This document shows, piece after piece, positions 35,444 through 44,939 of a stretch of 64,000 bases of DNA. The notes under the pieces were generated by a model that ran no database searches, was not told the origin of the DNA, and was given only the letters and a program-made list of their open reading frames with translations. Each line of letters begins with the position of its first letter. Within the stretch, counting starts at the first letter, position 1. Both the position numbers and the translations under genes were made by a program. The DNA comes from Maricaulis sp. (GTDB lineage: Bacteria > Pseudomonadota > Alphaproteobacteria > Caulobacterales > Maricaulaceae): the NCBI RefSeq assembly GCF_017643475.1, contig NZ_JAEPNI010000001.1, positions 682,001-746,000 of the forward strand, written 5' to 3'.

Positions 35444-37065
35444 GTGCGCGCCGCAATCAGGCCTGCATAGCCGGCGAGACTATCGCCATCGCTGTCGTGA
35501 TTGACGCTCTCGATCACCGTCCATCCGGCCGGCAACTGCCAGTCAATCTTTTGTGCGCTCAGATTGAAGGCGCAGAGCAGGGCGTCATTGCCCGAGCCAC
35601 GCTGAAAGATTGCCAGCTTGTCCGGTGTGTCTCCGAAAAAGCGCATGGAGCCTTCGCGCAGGGTGCGGTTTTCGCGGCGCAGGGCCAGAATGCGTCTTGC
35701 AATGGTGAGCGTTGAATTCTCGTCTGCAGCCTGCAGGTCGACGGCAAGCTCGGCGTGGCGTGGATCCACCGGCAGCCAGGGTTCGGCTGATGAAAAGCCG
35801 GCGTTTTCAGCGTCGTGCTGCCAGGGCATGGGGGTGCGGGCGCCATCGCGACCGAGGGTCTCCGGCCAGTTGGTGATGGCTTCGGGGTCCTGCAGTCTCT
35901 CAAATGGCACATGCGCCTGGGGCAGGCCCAGCTCCTCGCCCTGATAGATGAAGATGTTCCCGCGCAGGCTGTTCAGCAGCAGGAAGGACATGCGGGCGAA
36001 TGCGGCCTGGTTCTCCTCGCTCGCCCATCGCGAAATCGCACGCGGTGCGTCGTGATTGGAGAAAGTCCAGCTCGGCCAGCCGGTCTCGTCATTTTCCGGC
36101 CAAAGCTCGGTAGCTTCCCGGATCAGGTCCGCATTAAGCGCGTTGGCGTAGAGATAGAGGAAGCCGTAGGCACTGTGCAGCCGGCCCGGCGGGGCGGTGT
36201 AGAGCTTCATCTCTTCCTGTCCGCGCTCGCCGCCGACTTCTGCAACGAGGAAGCGCCCGGAATATGTGTCAGCCTGGGCGCGCAGTTCTTCCAGGAAATC
36301 AATGATGGCCGGGTGGGACTGGTTATAGAAATGGTGCTGGAAGTCGAAGGGGCGGGTCTTCTTCGTGCTGGCATCCCGGACCGGCGGATTATCGCGCATG
36401 TTCAGGTCGTGCATCATGAAGTTCACGGCATCCAGGCGAATGCCGTCTACACCGCGATCCAGCCAGAATTTCTGCGTGGCCAGGATGGCGTCCTGGACGG
36501 CTGGATTGTGCACGTTGAGATCGGGCTGCTGTGGCAGGAAGTTGTGCAGATAATACTGTCCGCGCCGAGCATCCCAGGTCCAGGCCGGACCACCAAAAAC
36601 GGATTGCCAGTTTGTCGGCGGGGAGCCGTCCGGGTTGGCGTCAGCCCAGACAAACCAGTCGGCCTTGTCATTGTCCCGGCTGGTGCGGCTTTCGCGGAAC
36701 CAGTCGTGCTGGTCCGAGGCATGTGAATAGACCTGGTCGATAATGACTTTCAGGCCGAGCTCATGTGCACGCGCCAGCAGGGCGTCGAAGTCTTCGAGAG
36801 TGCCAAAAATCGGATCTACGTCACAGAAGTCGGCCACGTCATAACCGAAATCGGCCATCGGGGATTTGTAGAAGGGGGAGATCCAGACGGCATCCACGCC
36901 CAGCTCGGCAATATGCTCGAGGTGTTGGGTGATGCCGGGCAGGTCGCCGATTCCATCGCCGTTCGAGTCGGCATAGCTGCGGGGATATATCTGGTAGATC
37001 GTCGCGCCTTTCCACCATTCCGCCTGCGGTGACGGTTCGGCGGATGATCTGACAAGCATCTCCAT
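35440..37065 (-). CDS. GH13 alpha-glucosidase, cytoplasmic type (copy 1)
   Basis: A 541-aa GH13 (subfamily 23-like) enzyme without a signal peptide. Opening WWKGATIYQIYPRSYADSNGDGIGDLPG is typical. Catalytic residues by count: nucleophile Asp212 (GIRLDAVNF), acid/base Glu276 (VAEVGGE), transition-state Asp339 (FSNHDAPR). A C-terminal beta domain follows (ALLCAFNLSAQ). It would split maltose and short maltodextrins to glucose. The start is ATG 37065 with AAGGGGAAC upstream; the frame extends to 37185, but that region holds the operator. It shares about 541 vs 531 aa length and full motif order with the second GH13 at 44940. Confidence 0.93.
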   Translation of the reverse strand: MEMLVRSSAEPSPQAEWWKGATIYQIYPRSYADSNGDGIGDLPGITQHLEHIAELGVDAVWISPFYKSPMADFGYDVADFCDVDPIFGTLEDFDALLARAHELGLKVIIDQVYSHASDQHDWFRESRTSRDNDKADWFVWADANPDGSPPTNWQSVFGGPAWTWDARRGQYYLHNFLPQQPDLNVHNPAVQDAILATQKFWLDRGVDGIRLDAVNFMMHDLNMRDNPPVRDASTKKTRPFDFQHHFYNQSHPAIIDFLEELRAQADTYSGRFLVAEVGGERGQEEMKLYTAPPGRLHSAYGFLYLYANALNADLIREATELWPENDETGWPSWTFSNHDAPRAISRWASEENQAAFARMSFLLLNSLRGNIFIYQGEELGLPQAHVPFERLQDPEAITNWPETLGRDGARTPMPWQHDAENAGFSSAEPWLPVDPRHAELAVDLQAADENSTLTIARRILALRRENRTLREGSMRFFGDTPDKLAIFQRGSGNDALLCAFNLSAQKIDWQLPAGWTVIESVNHDSDGDSLAGYAGLIAART

Positions 37066-37159
37066 CGTGGTGTTCCCCTTTGTCCTTCTTAACGCCCTAG
37101 TTTCGTTGGGCGAATTCGCAGTTGTGTGAGATGCAAGCGCAAGTCTTGCTTTCACAAAG

Positions 37160-37185
37160 TCTGCAAAAATTGCAGAAAATTGCAA
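37160..37185. promoter_or_regulatory. Strong LacI-type operator upstream of the GH13 alpha-glucosidase gene
   Basis: TCTGCAA-AAA-TTGCAGA (37160-37176) is a perfect 7-bp inverted repeat. It overlaps a second copy, TTGCAGAAAATTGCAA (37170-37185). It lies about 95 bp before the alpha-glucosidase ATG and 196 bp before the TonB-receptor ATG on the other side, so it can control both. Confidence 0.7.
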
Positions 37186-37321
37186 AACATGTCAACGCCC
37201 AAGAATTCGCGATATGCTATATATAATTGAGATAGATCGGATGTAACAATTTCGCTACAGTTTATTTATCTCCGAAAATTTCATCCACTTGATGCTTGCC
37301 GAGAGGTGCGATTTTCATTAA

Positions 37322-37329
37322 TTTGCAAA
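37322..37329. promoter_or_regulatory. TTTGCAAA palindrome before the TonB receptor
   Basis: An 8-bp palindrome matching the core of the local operators, 52 bp before the TonB-receptor ATG. It is a short site, counted as support for the regulon rather than proof. Confidence 0.35.
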
Positions 37330-37380
37330 CTGGCTACCCAGTCACGTGTGGAAAAGTGACGGGTGTGAGGGAGGAAATTT

Positions 37381-40182
37381 ATGCGCAAGATCACGAAATC
37401 TCGCCGCGGTATGCTTATGGCGACGGCGGCATCTTCAGTCGCCCTGGGGCTGAGCCCTGCGAGTGCAGCGATTGCCCAGGACGAGGAAGCTGGCCCAACT
37501 GAGGTCATTACCGTCACCGGTATCCGCGCCGCCATAGAGAGCTCGATCGAGGCGAAGCGCGAGTCAACTTCAATCGTCGAGGCAATCTCGGCAGAGGACA
37601 TCGGCAAGCTGCCGGACGTTTCCATCGCGGAATCGCTGGCGCGTCTGCCGGGTCTTGCCGCGCAACGTGTTCGCGGTCGCGCTCAGGTGGTTTCCGTGCG
37701 CGGTCTCGGTCCGGACTTCACGACTGCACTTCTGAACGGGCGTGAACAGGTCACCGCTGGCGATAACCGCGGCGTCGAGTTTGATCAGTATCCGTCCGAG
37801 CTGATCAACCAGGCGCTCGTCTACAAGACACCGGACGCCCAGCTGGTCTCGCAAGGTCTGGCCGGTACGGTCGATCTTCGCACCATCCGCCCGCTCGAGT
37901 TTGGCAACCGCTCGGTCAGCCTGAGCGCAAGCTATGAGATGAACATGAATGATCAGCTCAATGCTGATTATGACGATACGGGTTACCGTCTGACGGGTAC
38001 CTATGTGAACCAGTTCGCTGATGACACGGTCGGCCTGGTTTTCTCCATTGCTCACCAGAATACACCGACGCAGGGTGAGAAATACGAAATCTGTAACTTC
38101 CAGGACCTGAGCGGAAACAATGGTCCGGAATGTTTCAAGATGTTCTCCGAATCCCGCGATCTTGACCGTACAGCGATGCTGGGCACGCTGGAATTCGAGC
38201 CGAATGACACGTTCAATGCGTCTGTTGACGTGATGTACACCGAGTTTACCGATGGCGGTGTCCGTCGCGGTATCGAACTGGCAACCGGCAACTGGCTGGG
38301 TGGCAGTAATTCCGGTATCTCCCATCAGACCATTGAGGCCTCAAATGGCCTGGTAACAGCCGGCACGTTCTCTAACGTCTTTGGTGTCGTTCGCAACGAC
38401 GTGCAGGAGCGAGACGCCGAGCTGTTCTCGCTCGGTTTCAACGCTCAGTGGCGCCCATTCGACAACTGGGAGTTTGAAGCTGATGTCAGCCACTCCCGTG
38501 TCGAGCGTACGGCACTCGATTTCGAAAGCTATATGGGTTTCGCAGAAGGCGGTTGGCCGAATTACCCATCGGCCATCGATGATGTGAACTACAACTTCAA
38601 CGGCAATCGTTATCGCTTCAATTCTTCGGTTGGTGCCGGGTATGCCGACCCGTCCTTGATGGTGCTGACCGACCCGGGCGGCTGGGGCCAGGACGGCTTT
38701 AACAAGACGCTCAACACCGATGACGAGCTGAACGCTCTGCGCCTCAGCGCGACGCGTGAGTTCGCACAGGGCTTCTTCACGTCAATCGAAGGCGGCCTGT
38801 ATATGACGTCGCGTGAAAAAGAGCGCGAAACGATCGAGAACTTTGTCGACCTTGCCAGCGGAAATGGCGCTGAGGCTATTCCGAGCCAGTACCTGATGGC
38901 ACCGACCAGCCTGAGCTGGGTGTCCAACATCGAGGTGCCTGCCTACGATCCGACAGCCCTGTTGAGTGACGGCATCTACACGCTGCGTCCGCTGAACCCG
39001 GCCTTTATTGTCGGCAAGCAGTGGCGCGTCGAAGAAGACGTGATGGTTGCGTACGGGCAGGCCAATTTCGAATCTCAGCTCGGCGACGTTCCCTACTTTG
39101 GTAACGTTGGTGTCCAGGTGGTCCAAACCGACCAGAGCTCTTCGGGCCCGGCCTCTTACTTTGACCCGAATCTGAACACGAGCATCGTGCTGGATACGCC
39201 CGTTTCGGCAGGTGATGACTATACCGAGGTGCTTCCTAGCTTGAACGTCAGTTTCGAGTTGAACGAAGACACATATCTCCGCTTGGGTGCGGCACGGACG
39301 CTGGCCCGGGCACGTATGGATGATATGCGCGCCTCTGTTTCCGTGAACGCACCGGACGCTACGGTTTGTAGCGTCGATCCGGTATCTGGAACGTTTACTT
39401 ATACGCCGCCGTCGGACTCGACGCGGTCCTGTCTCAGCGGAAGCTCGGGCAATCCGTTCCTGCGTCCGTACATCGCTGACAGCTTCGATATTTCGCTCGA
39501 GCGTTACTTCGGGGATGGTGCAGGATACTGGTCCATTGCGGCATTCCACAAGGAAATCGACAGCTGGGTCTTCGGCTCGGTTCCGTTCACGGTTGATGCT
39601 TCGACTGCTGTCGATGACATCTTCGGTGCTGGTACGGCTGCGGCCAACCCGGGCGTCGGCGATGCGCGTTTCTCTGCGGCCGAGAACGTCAATGGGGGTT
39701 GGCTCCGCGGTATGGAATTCTCGCTCAGCCTGCCGGCTGAAGTCTTCCTGCCGGAAATGTTCGAAGGCCTCGGAATGTTCGCGACCTACTCGATCACGGA
39801 CAGCGAGATCCAGCCTCCGACGGCGAACAGCCCGATCACCATTCCGGGCCTGTCGGAAACTCTCGGCAACATCACGGTCTACTATGAGCGTGAGGGCTGG
39901 GAGTTCCGCGTTTCCAATCGCTGGCGTTCCGATTTCCTGGCCGAGCTGCCGGACTTCACCGGTCAGCCGGACTTCCGCTCCGCTCTGGAAGAGTCGGTTG
40001 TGGATGCCCAGATCGGTTACGAGTTTGCCGAAGGTCCGCTGGATGGCCTGACCGTACAGCTGCAGGCGAACAACGTCTTTGACGAACGTTTCGGTACGTT
40101 CGTGAACGGTGATGAGCGTCAGGTCCGTAACTGGGAAGAGTATGGTGCGACCTACACTTTCCGCCTGAGCTGGCGTCGTTAA
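37381..40182 (+). CDS. TonB-dependent outer-membrane receptor for alpha-glucans (MalA-like)
   Basis: A 933-aa receptor. It has a signal peptide (about 33 residues, cleavage near AAIAQ), an N-terminal plug from about residue 40 with EVITVTGIRAAIESSIEAKRESTSIVEAIS, then IGKLPDVSIAESLARLPG and VSVRGLGPDFTTALLNGR, followed by a 22-strand-type barrel and a C-terminal aromatic strand (TYTFRLSWRR). The IGKLPD and VRGLGPDF signatures mark the sugar-transporting TBDR class of Caulobacter and Xanthomonas. Placement between glucosidases and the repressor makes maltodextrin the likely substrate. GGGAGG lies before ATG 37381. A terminator follows. Confidence 0.93.
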   Translation: MRKITKSRRGMLMATAASSVALGLSPASAAIAQDEEAGPTEVITVTGIRAAIESSIEAKRESTSIVEAISAEDIGKLPDVSIAESLARLPGLAAQRVRGRAQVVSVRGLGPDFTTALLNGREQVTAGDNRGVEFDQYPSELINQALVYKTPDAQLVSQGLAGTVDLRTIRPLEFGNRSVSLSASYEMNMNDQLNADYDDTGYRLTGTYVNQFADDTVGLVFSIAHQNTPTQGEKYEICNFQDLSGNNGPECFKMFSESRDLDRTAMLGTLEFEPNDTFNASVDVMYTEFTDGGVRRGIELATGNWLGGSNSGISHQTIEASNGLVTAGTFSNVFGVVRNDVQERDAELFSLGFNAQWRPFDNWEFEADVSHSRVERTALDFESYMGFAEGGWPNYPSAIDDVNYNFNGNRYRFNSSVGAGYADPSLMVLTDPGGWGQDGFNKTLNTDDELNALRLSATREFAQGFFTSIEGGLYMTSREKERETIENFVDLASGNGAEAIPSQYLMAPTSLSWVSNIEVPAYDPTALLSDGIYTLRPLNPAFIVGKQWRVEEDVMVAYGQANFESQLGDVPYFGNVGVQVVQTDQSSSGPASYFDPNLNTSIVLDTPVSAGDDYTEVLPSLNVSFELNEDTYLRLGAARTLARARMDDMRASVSVNAPDATVCSVDPVSGTFTYTPPSDSTRSCLSGSSGNPFLRPYIADSFDISLERYFGDGAGYWSIAAFHKEIDSWVFGSVPFTVDASTAVDDIFGAGTAAANPGVGDARFSAAENVNGGWLRGMEFSLSLPAEVFLPEMFEGLGMFATYSITDSEIQPPTANSPITIPGLSETLGNITVYYEREGWEFRVSNRWRSDFLAELPDFTGQPDFRSALEESVVDAQIGYEFAEGPLDGLTVQLQANNVFDERFGTFVNGDERQVRNWEEYGATYTFRLSWRR

Positions 40183-40205
40183 GTCTCTCGTGAGTGACTA
40201 GACTG

Positions 40206-40241
40206 AGCCCCCGCCGGCCTGTTCGGCGGGGGCTTTTTTTA
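40206..40241 (+). terminator. Rho-independent terminator after the TonB receptor
   Basis: A stem of 11 bp (agcccccgccg / cggcgggggct, loop gcctgtt) followed by six or more T. It starts 24 bp after the stop codon. Confidence 0.92.
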
Positions 40242-40313
40242 TGGGCGTCGCAGCGGCTTGATCCCCGGGCCGGACGCGTGAAAAACTCTGAACCGGGATT
40301 TGAGGGGCCGCGC

Positions 40314-41822
40314 ATGGAAAACTCACGGATCAAGCGTCTTCTGGTGGTCGGCGGCGGTACGGCTGGCTGGATGGCCGCTGCTGCACTGTCCAAATTCCTG
40401 GGCGAGGGGCTGGAGATCTCGCTCGTCGAGTCTGATCAAATCGGCATAGTCGGTGTGGGCGAGGCAACGATCCCCCAGATCAAGCATCTCAACCGGGCGC
40501 TGGAACTGGACGAGCGGAAATTCGTGGCCCGGACCCAGGGTTCGTTCAAGCTGGGCATCGAGTTCCAGAACTGGCGCCAGAAAGGCCACGCCTATCTGCA
40601 TAATTTTGGTTCCATCGGGCTGAATGTGAACTCCACGCATTTCCACCATTATTGGCTGCGCAGTCGTGCAGAGGGCAATGAGCTGGACCTGTGGGACTAC
40701 TGCGTGAACACCGAGGCCGCCCGCCAGGGGCGGTTTGCGCCATTGGAAAAGCTGGGCTCGTCGCCGCTCAACGGAATCGCCTACGCCTATCACTTTGACG
40801 CGGCGCTCTATGGCCAGTTCCTGCGCAACTATGCCGAACAGCGTGGCGTGACGCGGATCGAGGGCCGGATTGTTGATGTTCACCAGGACAGCGAGAGCGG
40901 TGAGGTGCGCAGTGTCGAGCTTGAGAGTGGGCAGAAAGTTGAGGCGGATTTCTTCATTGATTGCTCCGGCTTTCGTGGCCTGTTGATCGAAGGCGCCCTG
41001 GAAACCGGATATGAGGACTGGACGCACTGGCTGAAATGCGACCGCGCGTTTGCCGTGCCGAGTGAGAATGCTGGGCCGATCCGCCCCTATACCCAGTCGA
41101 TCGCCCATGATGCTGGCTGGCAGTGGCGCATTCCCCTGCAGCATCGCACCGGCAATGGTCATGTCTTTTCCAGCGCCTATACCGACGAGGATGCGGCTCG
41201 CGAGACCCTGCTGGCCAATCTGGAAGGCGAGCCCCTGTCTGATCCGCGACTGATCCGTTTCACAACAGGTCGCCGGAAGAAGTTGTGGAATCGCAATGTC
41301 GTCGCGCTGGGCCTGGCAAGCGGCTTCCTGGAGCCGCTGGAATCCACCTCCATCCATCTTATCCAGTCCGGGATCAGTCGCCTGGTTCCGCTCTTCCCGG
41401 CCGGCGCGGGAGGTGAGGCGCTGGCGGATGAGTATAATCGCCAGATGGGGCTGGAATACGAGAAGATCCGTGACTTCATCATCCTGCACTATCACCTCAA
41501 CGAGCGCACGGATTCACCCTTCTGGATCGATTGCCGTGAAATGGACGTGCCGGACACGCTGGTGCGCAAAATGGCGCTCTTCCGCGAGAGCGGACGGCTC
41601 TATCACGAGCAGGAAGACCTATTCACGGATTCAAGCTGGCTCCAGGTCATGCTGGGCCAGGGTATCACGCCGCAAGCCTATCACCCGGTGGCAGACGACA
41701 TGTCTTCTGAGCGGCTCGAGGGGTTCCTGGGGGATATACGGCGGATCGTCACGTCTGCGGCCGGGCAGTTGCCGTCGCATGAGGACTTTGTTCGCTCAAA
41801 CTGTCCTGCGCCTGCAGGCTAG
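40314..41822 (+). CDS. Flavin-dependent tryptophan-halogenase-like protein (copy 1)
   Basis: A 502-aa FAD-binding protein. The N-terminal GGGTAGWMAAAALS dinucleotide motif is followed by GVGEATIP. Conserved Lys79 (TQGSFKLGIEF) sits at the same number as the catalytic lysine of PrnA. Other halogenase hallmarks are the WxWxIP motif (WQWRIP, 269-274) and EPLESTSIHLIQ, which carries the conserved Glu-Ser pair. The WxWxIP motif blocks monooxygenase activity in true halogenases, so the family signature is complete. Free FADH2 and halide would be needed; no flavin reductase is nearby. ATG 40314, with GAGGGG upstream. Its stop overlaps that of copy 2 in CTAG. Confidence 0.9.
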   Translation: MENSRIKRLLVVGGGTAGWMAAAALSKFLGEGLEISLVESDQIGIVGVGEATIPQIKHLNRALELDERKFVARTQGSFKLGIEFQNWRQKGHAYLHNFGSIGLNVNSTHFHHYWLRSRAEGNELDLWDYCVNTEAARQGRFAPLEKLGSSPLNGIAYAYHFDAALYGQFLRNYAEQRGVTRIEGRIVDVHQDSESGEVRSVELESGQKVEADFFIDCSGFRGLLIEGALETGYEDWTHWLKCDRAFAVPSENAGPIRPYTQSIAHDAGWQWRIPLQHRTGNGHVFSSAYTDEDAARETLLANLEGEPLSDPRLIRFTTGRRKKLWNRNVVALGLASGFLEPLESTSIHLIQSGISRLVPLFPAGAGGEALADEYNRQMGLEYEKIRDFIILHYHLNERTDSPFWIDCREMDVPDTLVRKMALFRESGRLYHEQEDLFTDSSWLQVMLGQGITPQAYHPVADDMSSERLEGFLGDIRRIVTSAAGQLPSHEDFVRSNCPAPAG

Positions 41823-43339
41823 GTGCTGGCCAGCAGGTCGTGGGCCTTGCAGTGCCGGTCTACGAATTCCTGGTGCGACAGCATTGCGCCGGACGCTTCG
41901 TCGATGGCGCGCTTGATGCCAGACAAATAGCGCGGGCCGTCGACGCCGCGGATATCGACCAGGCTGTCATATCGATCCGGTGTCGGGCCCTGTCCCAGGA
42001 AAACAGCCAGCCAGCTGGGGTTGGTGAAGAGCTCGATCTGGCGCGCAACCAGGCGACCATTGCGCTGGAATTGCTCGATCTTGTACGCCAGCGTGTCGGG
42101 GATCTGCATCTCCCGGCAATAGCGCCACAATTCCCCGTCCTGCCGGTCGTTCAGGCAATAGTGCAGGATCAGGAAATCCCGGATGCTTTCATATTCCTCG
42201 ATGGTCAGCCGGTTGTATTCCTCGGCGGAAAGCGGGCTCCCATCGCGGCCCGGGAACAGCGCCAGGAAGCGCATGATGCCAATCTGGATGAGATGCAGCG
42301 AGGTGGATTCCAGTGGTTCCATAAAGCCGGCAGACAGGCCGATCGCCACGCAGTTCTTGTTCCAGAATTTCTTCCGACGTCCGGTGGTGAAGCGCAGCAT
42401 GCGCGGATCCGCAAGCGCCTTGCCGTCCAGGTTGTTCATCAGCGTGTCCGTCGCCGCCTGGTCATCAACAAACTGGCTGCAATGCACATAGCCATTGCCG
42501 GTGCGGTGCTGCAGGGGAATGCGCCATTGCCAGCCGGCTTCGCGCGCGGTCGAGCGGGTGTAGGGGGTGAAGCCTTCGGGGCCGCTGCGTTCGCAGGGCA
42601 CGGCGACGGCCCGGTCGCAGGGCAGCCAGTGTGTCCAGTCCTCATATCCGGTTTCCAGAGCGCCTTCGATCAGCAGGCCGCGGAAGCCGGTGCAATCGAC
42701 AAAAAAATCGCCATCAATGACCTGGCCATCTGCCAGGGTGATGGACTCGATAAAGCCGCCCTCATTGCGCAAGCTGACATTGGTGACGCTGCCTTCGATA
42801 CGCTTGACGCCCTTGCTTTCGGACAGGCGCCGCAGAAAGTGCGCATAGAGCCCGGCGTCAAAATGATAGGCATAGTCAAAGGTCGACTGGATCTGGCGCG
42901 GATTGTTCGAGGGCTGGGCAAACCGGCCCTGTTTCGCCATGCCCCAGCACATGGAATATTCCTGCAATTCCTCCGCCTTGCCCTCGGCAAACGCCTTGAA
43001 CCAGTACTGGTAGAGCGGCAGCGTGTCGAAGTCGGCGCCGAAATGTCCGAACGGGTGGAAGTAGCTGTGTTGTTCCTTCCGCCAGTCGACAAACTCGATG
43101 CCCAGTTTGAACGAGCCCTGGGTCTCGCGCACAAAGGTTGCCTCGTCGATGCCCAGTGAGGCATTGAAGCGCTTGATGTGCGGGATGGTCGCCTCGCCGA
43201 CACCCACGGTGGGGATGTCCTCGGACTCCACCAGCACGATCTCGCAGCCACCGCGCGTGGCATTCGATAGTGCGGCAGCGGCCATCCATCCGGCAGAGCC
43301 GCCGCCGACAATGACGATCTTGCGCAAGGCCTCAGACAT
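41819..43339 (-). CDS. Flavin-dependent tryptophan-halogenase-like protein (copy 2)
   Basis: A 506-aa paralogue of copy 1, in the opposite orientation and sharing the same blocks: GGGSAGWMAAAALS, GVGEATIPHIKRFN, Lys78 in TQGSFKLGIEF, WQWRIPLQHRTGNGY and EPLESTSLHLIQ. The two differ in the middle (HSYFHPFGHFGADFDTLPL here, HAYLHNFGSIGLNVNSTHF there), the region that lines the substrate pocket in characterised halogenases, so they may use different substrates. ATG 43339 overlaps the stop of the upstream MFS gene by 8 bp, so the two are translationally coupled. A GTG five codons earlier is possible. Confidence 0.9.
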   Translation of the reverse strand: MSEALRKIVIVGGGSAGWMAAAALSNATRGGCEIVLVESEDIPTVGVGEATIPHIKRFNASLGIDEATFVRETQGSFKLGIEFVDWRKEQHSYFHPFGHFGADFDTLPLYQYWFKAFAEGKAEELQEYSMCWGMAKQGRFAQPSNNPRQIQSTFDYAYHFDAGLYAHFLRRLSESKGVKRIEGSVTNVSLRNEGGFIESITLADGQVIDGDFFVDCTGFRGLLIEGALETGYEDWTHWLPCDRAVAVPCERSGPEGFTPYTRSTAREAGWQWRIPLQHRTGNGYVHCSQFVDDQAATDTLMNNLDGKALADPRMLRFTTGRRKKFWNKNCVAIGLSAGFMEPLESTSLHLIQIGIMRFLALFPGRDGSPLSAEEYNRLTIEEYESIRDFLILHYCLNDRQDGELWRYCREMQIPDTLAYKIEQFQRNGRLVARQIELFTNPSWLAVFLGQGPTPDRYDSLVDIRGVDGPRYLSGIKRAIDEASGAMLSHQEFVDRHCKAHDLLAST

Positions 43340-44774
43340 TTTCGCCCTTTTCACTCTTCGGGAGGGGTTTCACACGAAGCCAGAGAAGCGCGGACAGGGC
43401 AAGGGATGCCGCCGCGATGGCGAAGAGCAGGGCTTTGTCCTCGACCCGCTGCAGCAGCAGGCCGATGCTCATCGAGACCAGTAGCTGGGGCAGGACGACG
43501 GACAGGTTGAAAATGCCCATGAACAGCCCCATCCGCGTGGCATTGATGCGCTGGGACATGATGGCAAAGGGCAGGGAGACGATTGCGGCCCAGCCGACGC
43601 CGAGAATGGCCATGATCAAGTAGAGCGCGAGCGGTGAGGTCCCGGCAAAATAGGCGATCCCATATCCCATCGACATGACTGCCAGGCAGGCGGCCTGCAG
43701 GCGCACGCGCGGCATCTTCCTCGCTAGCGGGTTCAGCACGAAGGCCGGAAGGGCGGCTGCGACCCCGTTGAGGATCAGGAATGAGAAATTGGTGATGCTG
43801 CCCCAGCTCGCGCTGCCCGCATCGGGCATGACGTGTTCCAGATACGGGTAATAGAAGACGAACATGGTCTGTACGCCAACCCAGGAGAAGGAGTGGGCGG
43901 CCATGATCTTCTGGAATTCGGTGAGGTCGTTCTTACCGGCCCCGGCGCTCGGCTTTTTCAGGAACAGCACCCAGATCATCAAAATGGCAGTGGCCGCTGC
44001 GCAGGCCCATTCGATGACATGGCCGGAGCGTTCGATGGAAAAGGCGCGTTCAACGAGCGCGTAGAGGTCGTAGGCGAAAATGCCCCACAGCGGCAGCGTG
44101 CCGATGGCGATCAAGCGGAGATCGAAACCGCCTTTCTGCTCGTTTTCCTCTTCGCTTCCCAGTTCGCGCGGTTCTTCCATCAGCATGGCTGGGATAAGGG
44201 TGAAGAGCAGGACGAGTCCGGCGCCGGTATAGATCAGGGTTTCATTGCCCAGGGTCGCGCCTATGGCATAGGCCAGCATGCCGAACGTGCCCGACACCGT
44301 CTGCATCCAGGTATAGCCGCGCGTCCGCAGCTCGCCTTCCGGGGTGAGGTCGGAAATCACCGCACGGGTCGGGTTGAAGCTGACATTGATCGACAGATCC
44401 ATGACCAGGGCAACCGCCAGGGCCACGCCGACGATCTCGGTCAGGCCGAGCGCGCTGGAGATCAGGCCGATATTGGGCAGGGCAATCAGGGCGAGGGCTG
44501 TCATCACCCCGCCGATGAGAATAAACGGGCGGCGTCTGCCGCCCCAGAACCAGACCTTGTCGGAAATCATGCCGATAATCGGCTGGCCGAGAATGCCGGC
44601 AATCGGGCCGGCGGCCCAGACAAGTCCGATTTCCTCGAGGTTGAGGTCGTATTTGGAGCGGAGAATGGCGCTCAGGGCCGCGATCTGGATCGACAGGGCA
44701 AACCCCATCGCCGTCGCAGGCAATGTCATCAGCGCAAAAAAGGGCTTCGACAGCCGTTTCTGCATCTCGAGCAT
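43332..44774 (-). CDS. MFS sugar transporter, second copy
   Basis: A 480-aa, twelve-helix transporter of the same group as the one at 32635. It has the loop 2-3 motif GPIAGILGQPIIGMISDKVWFWGGRRRPF and SINVSFNPTRAVISDLTPEGELRTRG. The central loop is charged (EEPRELGSEEENEQKGG). Sequence differs enough from the first copy for different oligosaccharide preference. GGGAGGGGAG lies before ATG 44774. It is the first gene of a two-gene leftward unit with the halogenase copy 2. Confidence 0.88.
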   Translation of the reverse strand: MLEMQKRLSKPFFALMTLPATAMGFALSIQIAALSAILRSKYDLNLEEIGLVWAAGPIAGILGQPIIGMISDKVWFWGGRRRPFILIGGVMTALALIALPNIGLISSALGLTEIVGVALAVALVMDLSINVSFNPTRAVISDLTPEGELRTRGYTWMQTVSGTFGMLAYAIGATLGNETLIYTGAGLVLLFTLIPAMLMEEPRELGSEEENEQKGGFDLRLIAIGTLPLWGIFAYDLYALVERAFSIERSGHVIEWACAAATAILMIWVLFLKKPSAGAGKNDLTEFQKIMAAHSFSWVGVQTMFVFYYPYLEHVMPDAGSASWGSITNFSFLILNGVAAALPAFVLNPLARKMPRVRLQAACLAVMSMGYGIAYFAGTSPLALYLIMAILGVGWAAIVSLPFAIMSQRINATRMGLFMGIFNLSVVLPQLLVSMSIGLLLQRVEDKALLFAIAAASLALSALLWLRVKPLPKSEKGENV

Positions 44775-44813
44775 GGTGGTTCTCCCCTCCCGGCGTGTCT
44801 TTTGACACATTTA

Positions 44814-44835
44814 TGCAAAAACAATGGCAGAATGA
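44814..44835. promoter_or_regulatory. TGCAA-type operator candidate between MFS copy 2 and GH13 copy 2
   Basis: ATGCAAAAACAATGGCAG at 44813-44830 keeps the TGCAAAAA core but has an imperfect right arm; TTGC follows at 44836. It sits in the 165-bp divergent region and could serve both units. Confidence 0.4.
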
Positions 44836-44939
44836 TTGCTGCGCGTCACGGGTTTTCACTGTATTGTTTGCTAAATTCGACAGAGTCCGTTTTGGAAGAT
44901 TCCGCAAAATGGACTGCGGTTGTGGTGAAGGAGAGGGCC

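Noticed and set aside
43833-44939. Upstream extension of the GH13 copy 2 frame
   Set aside because: It lies opposite the MFS gene and is shadow sequence. ATG 44940 has AAGGAG and matches the family start.
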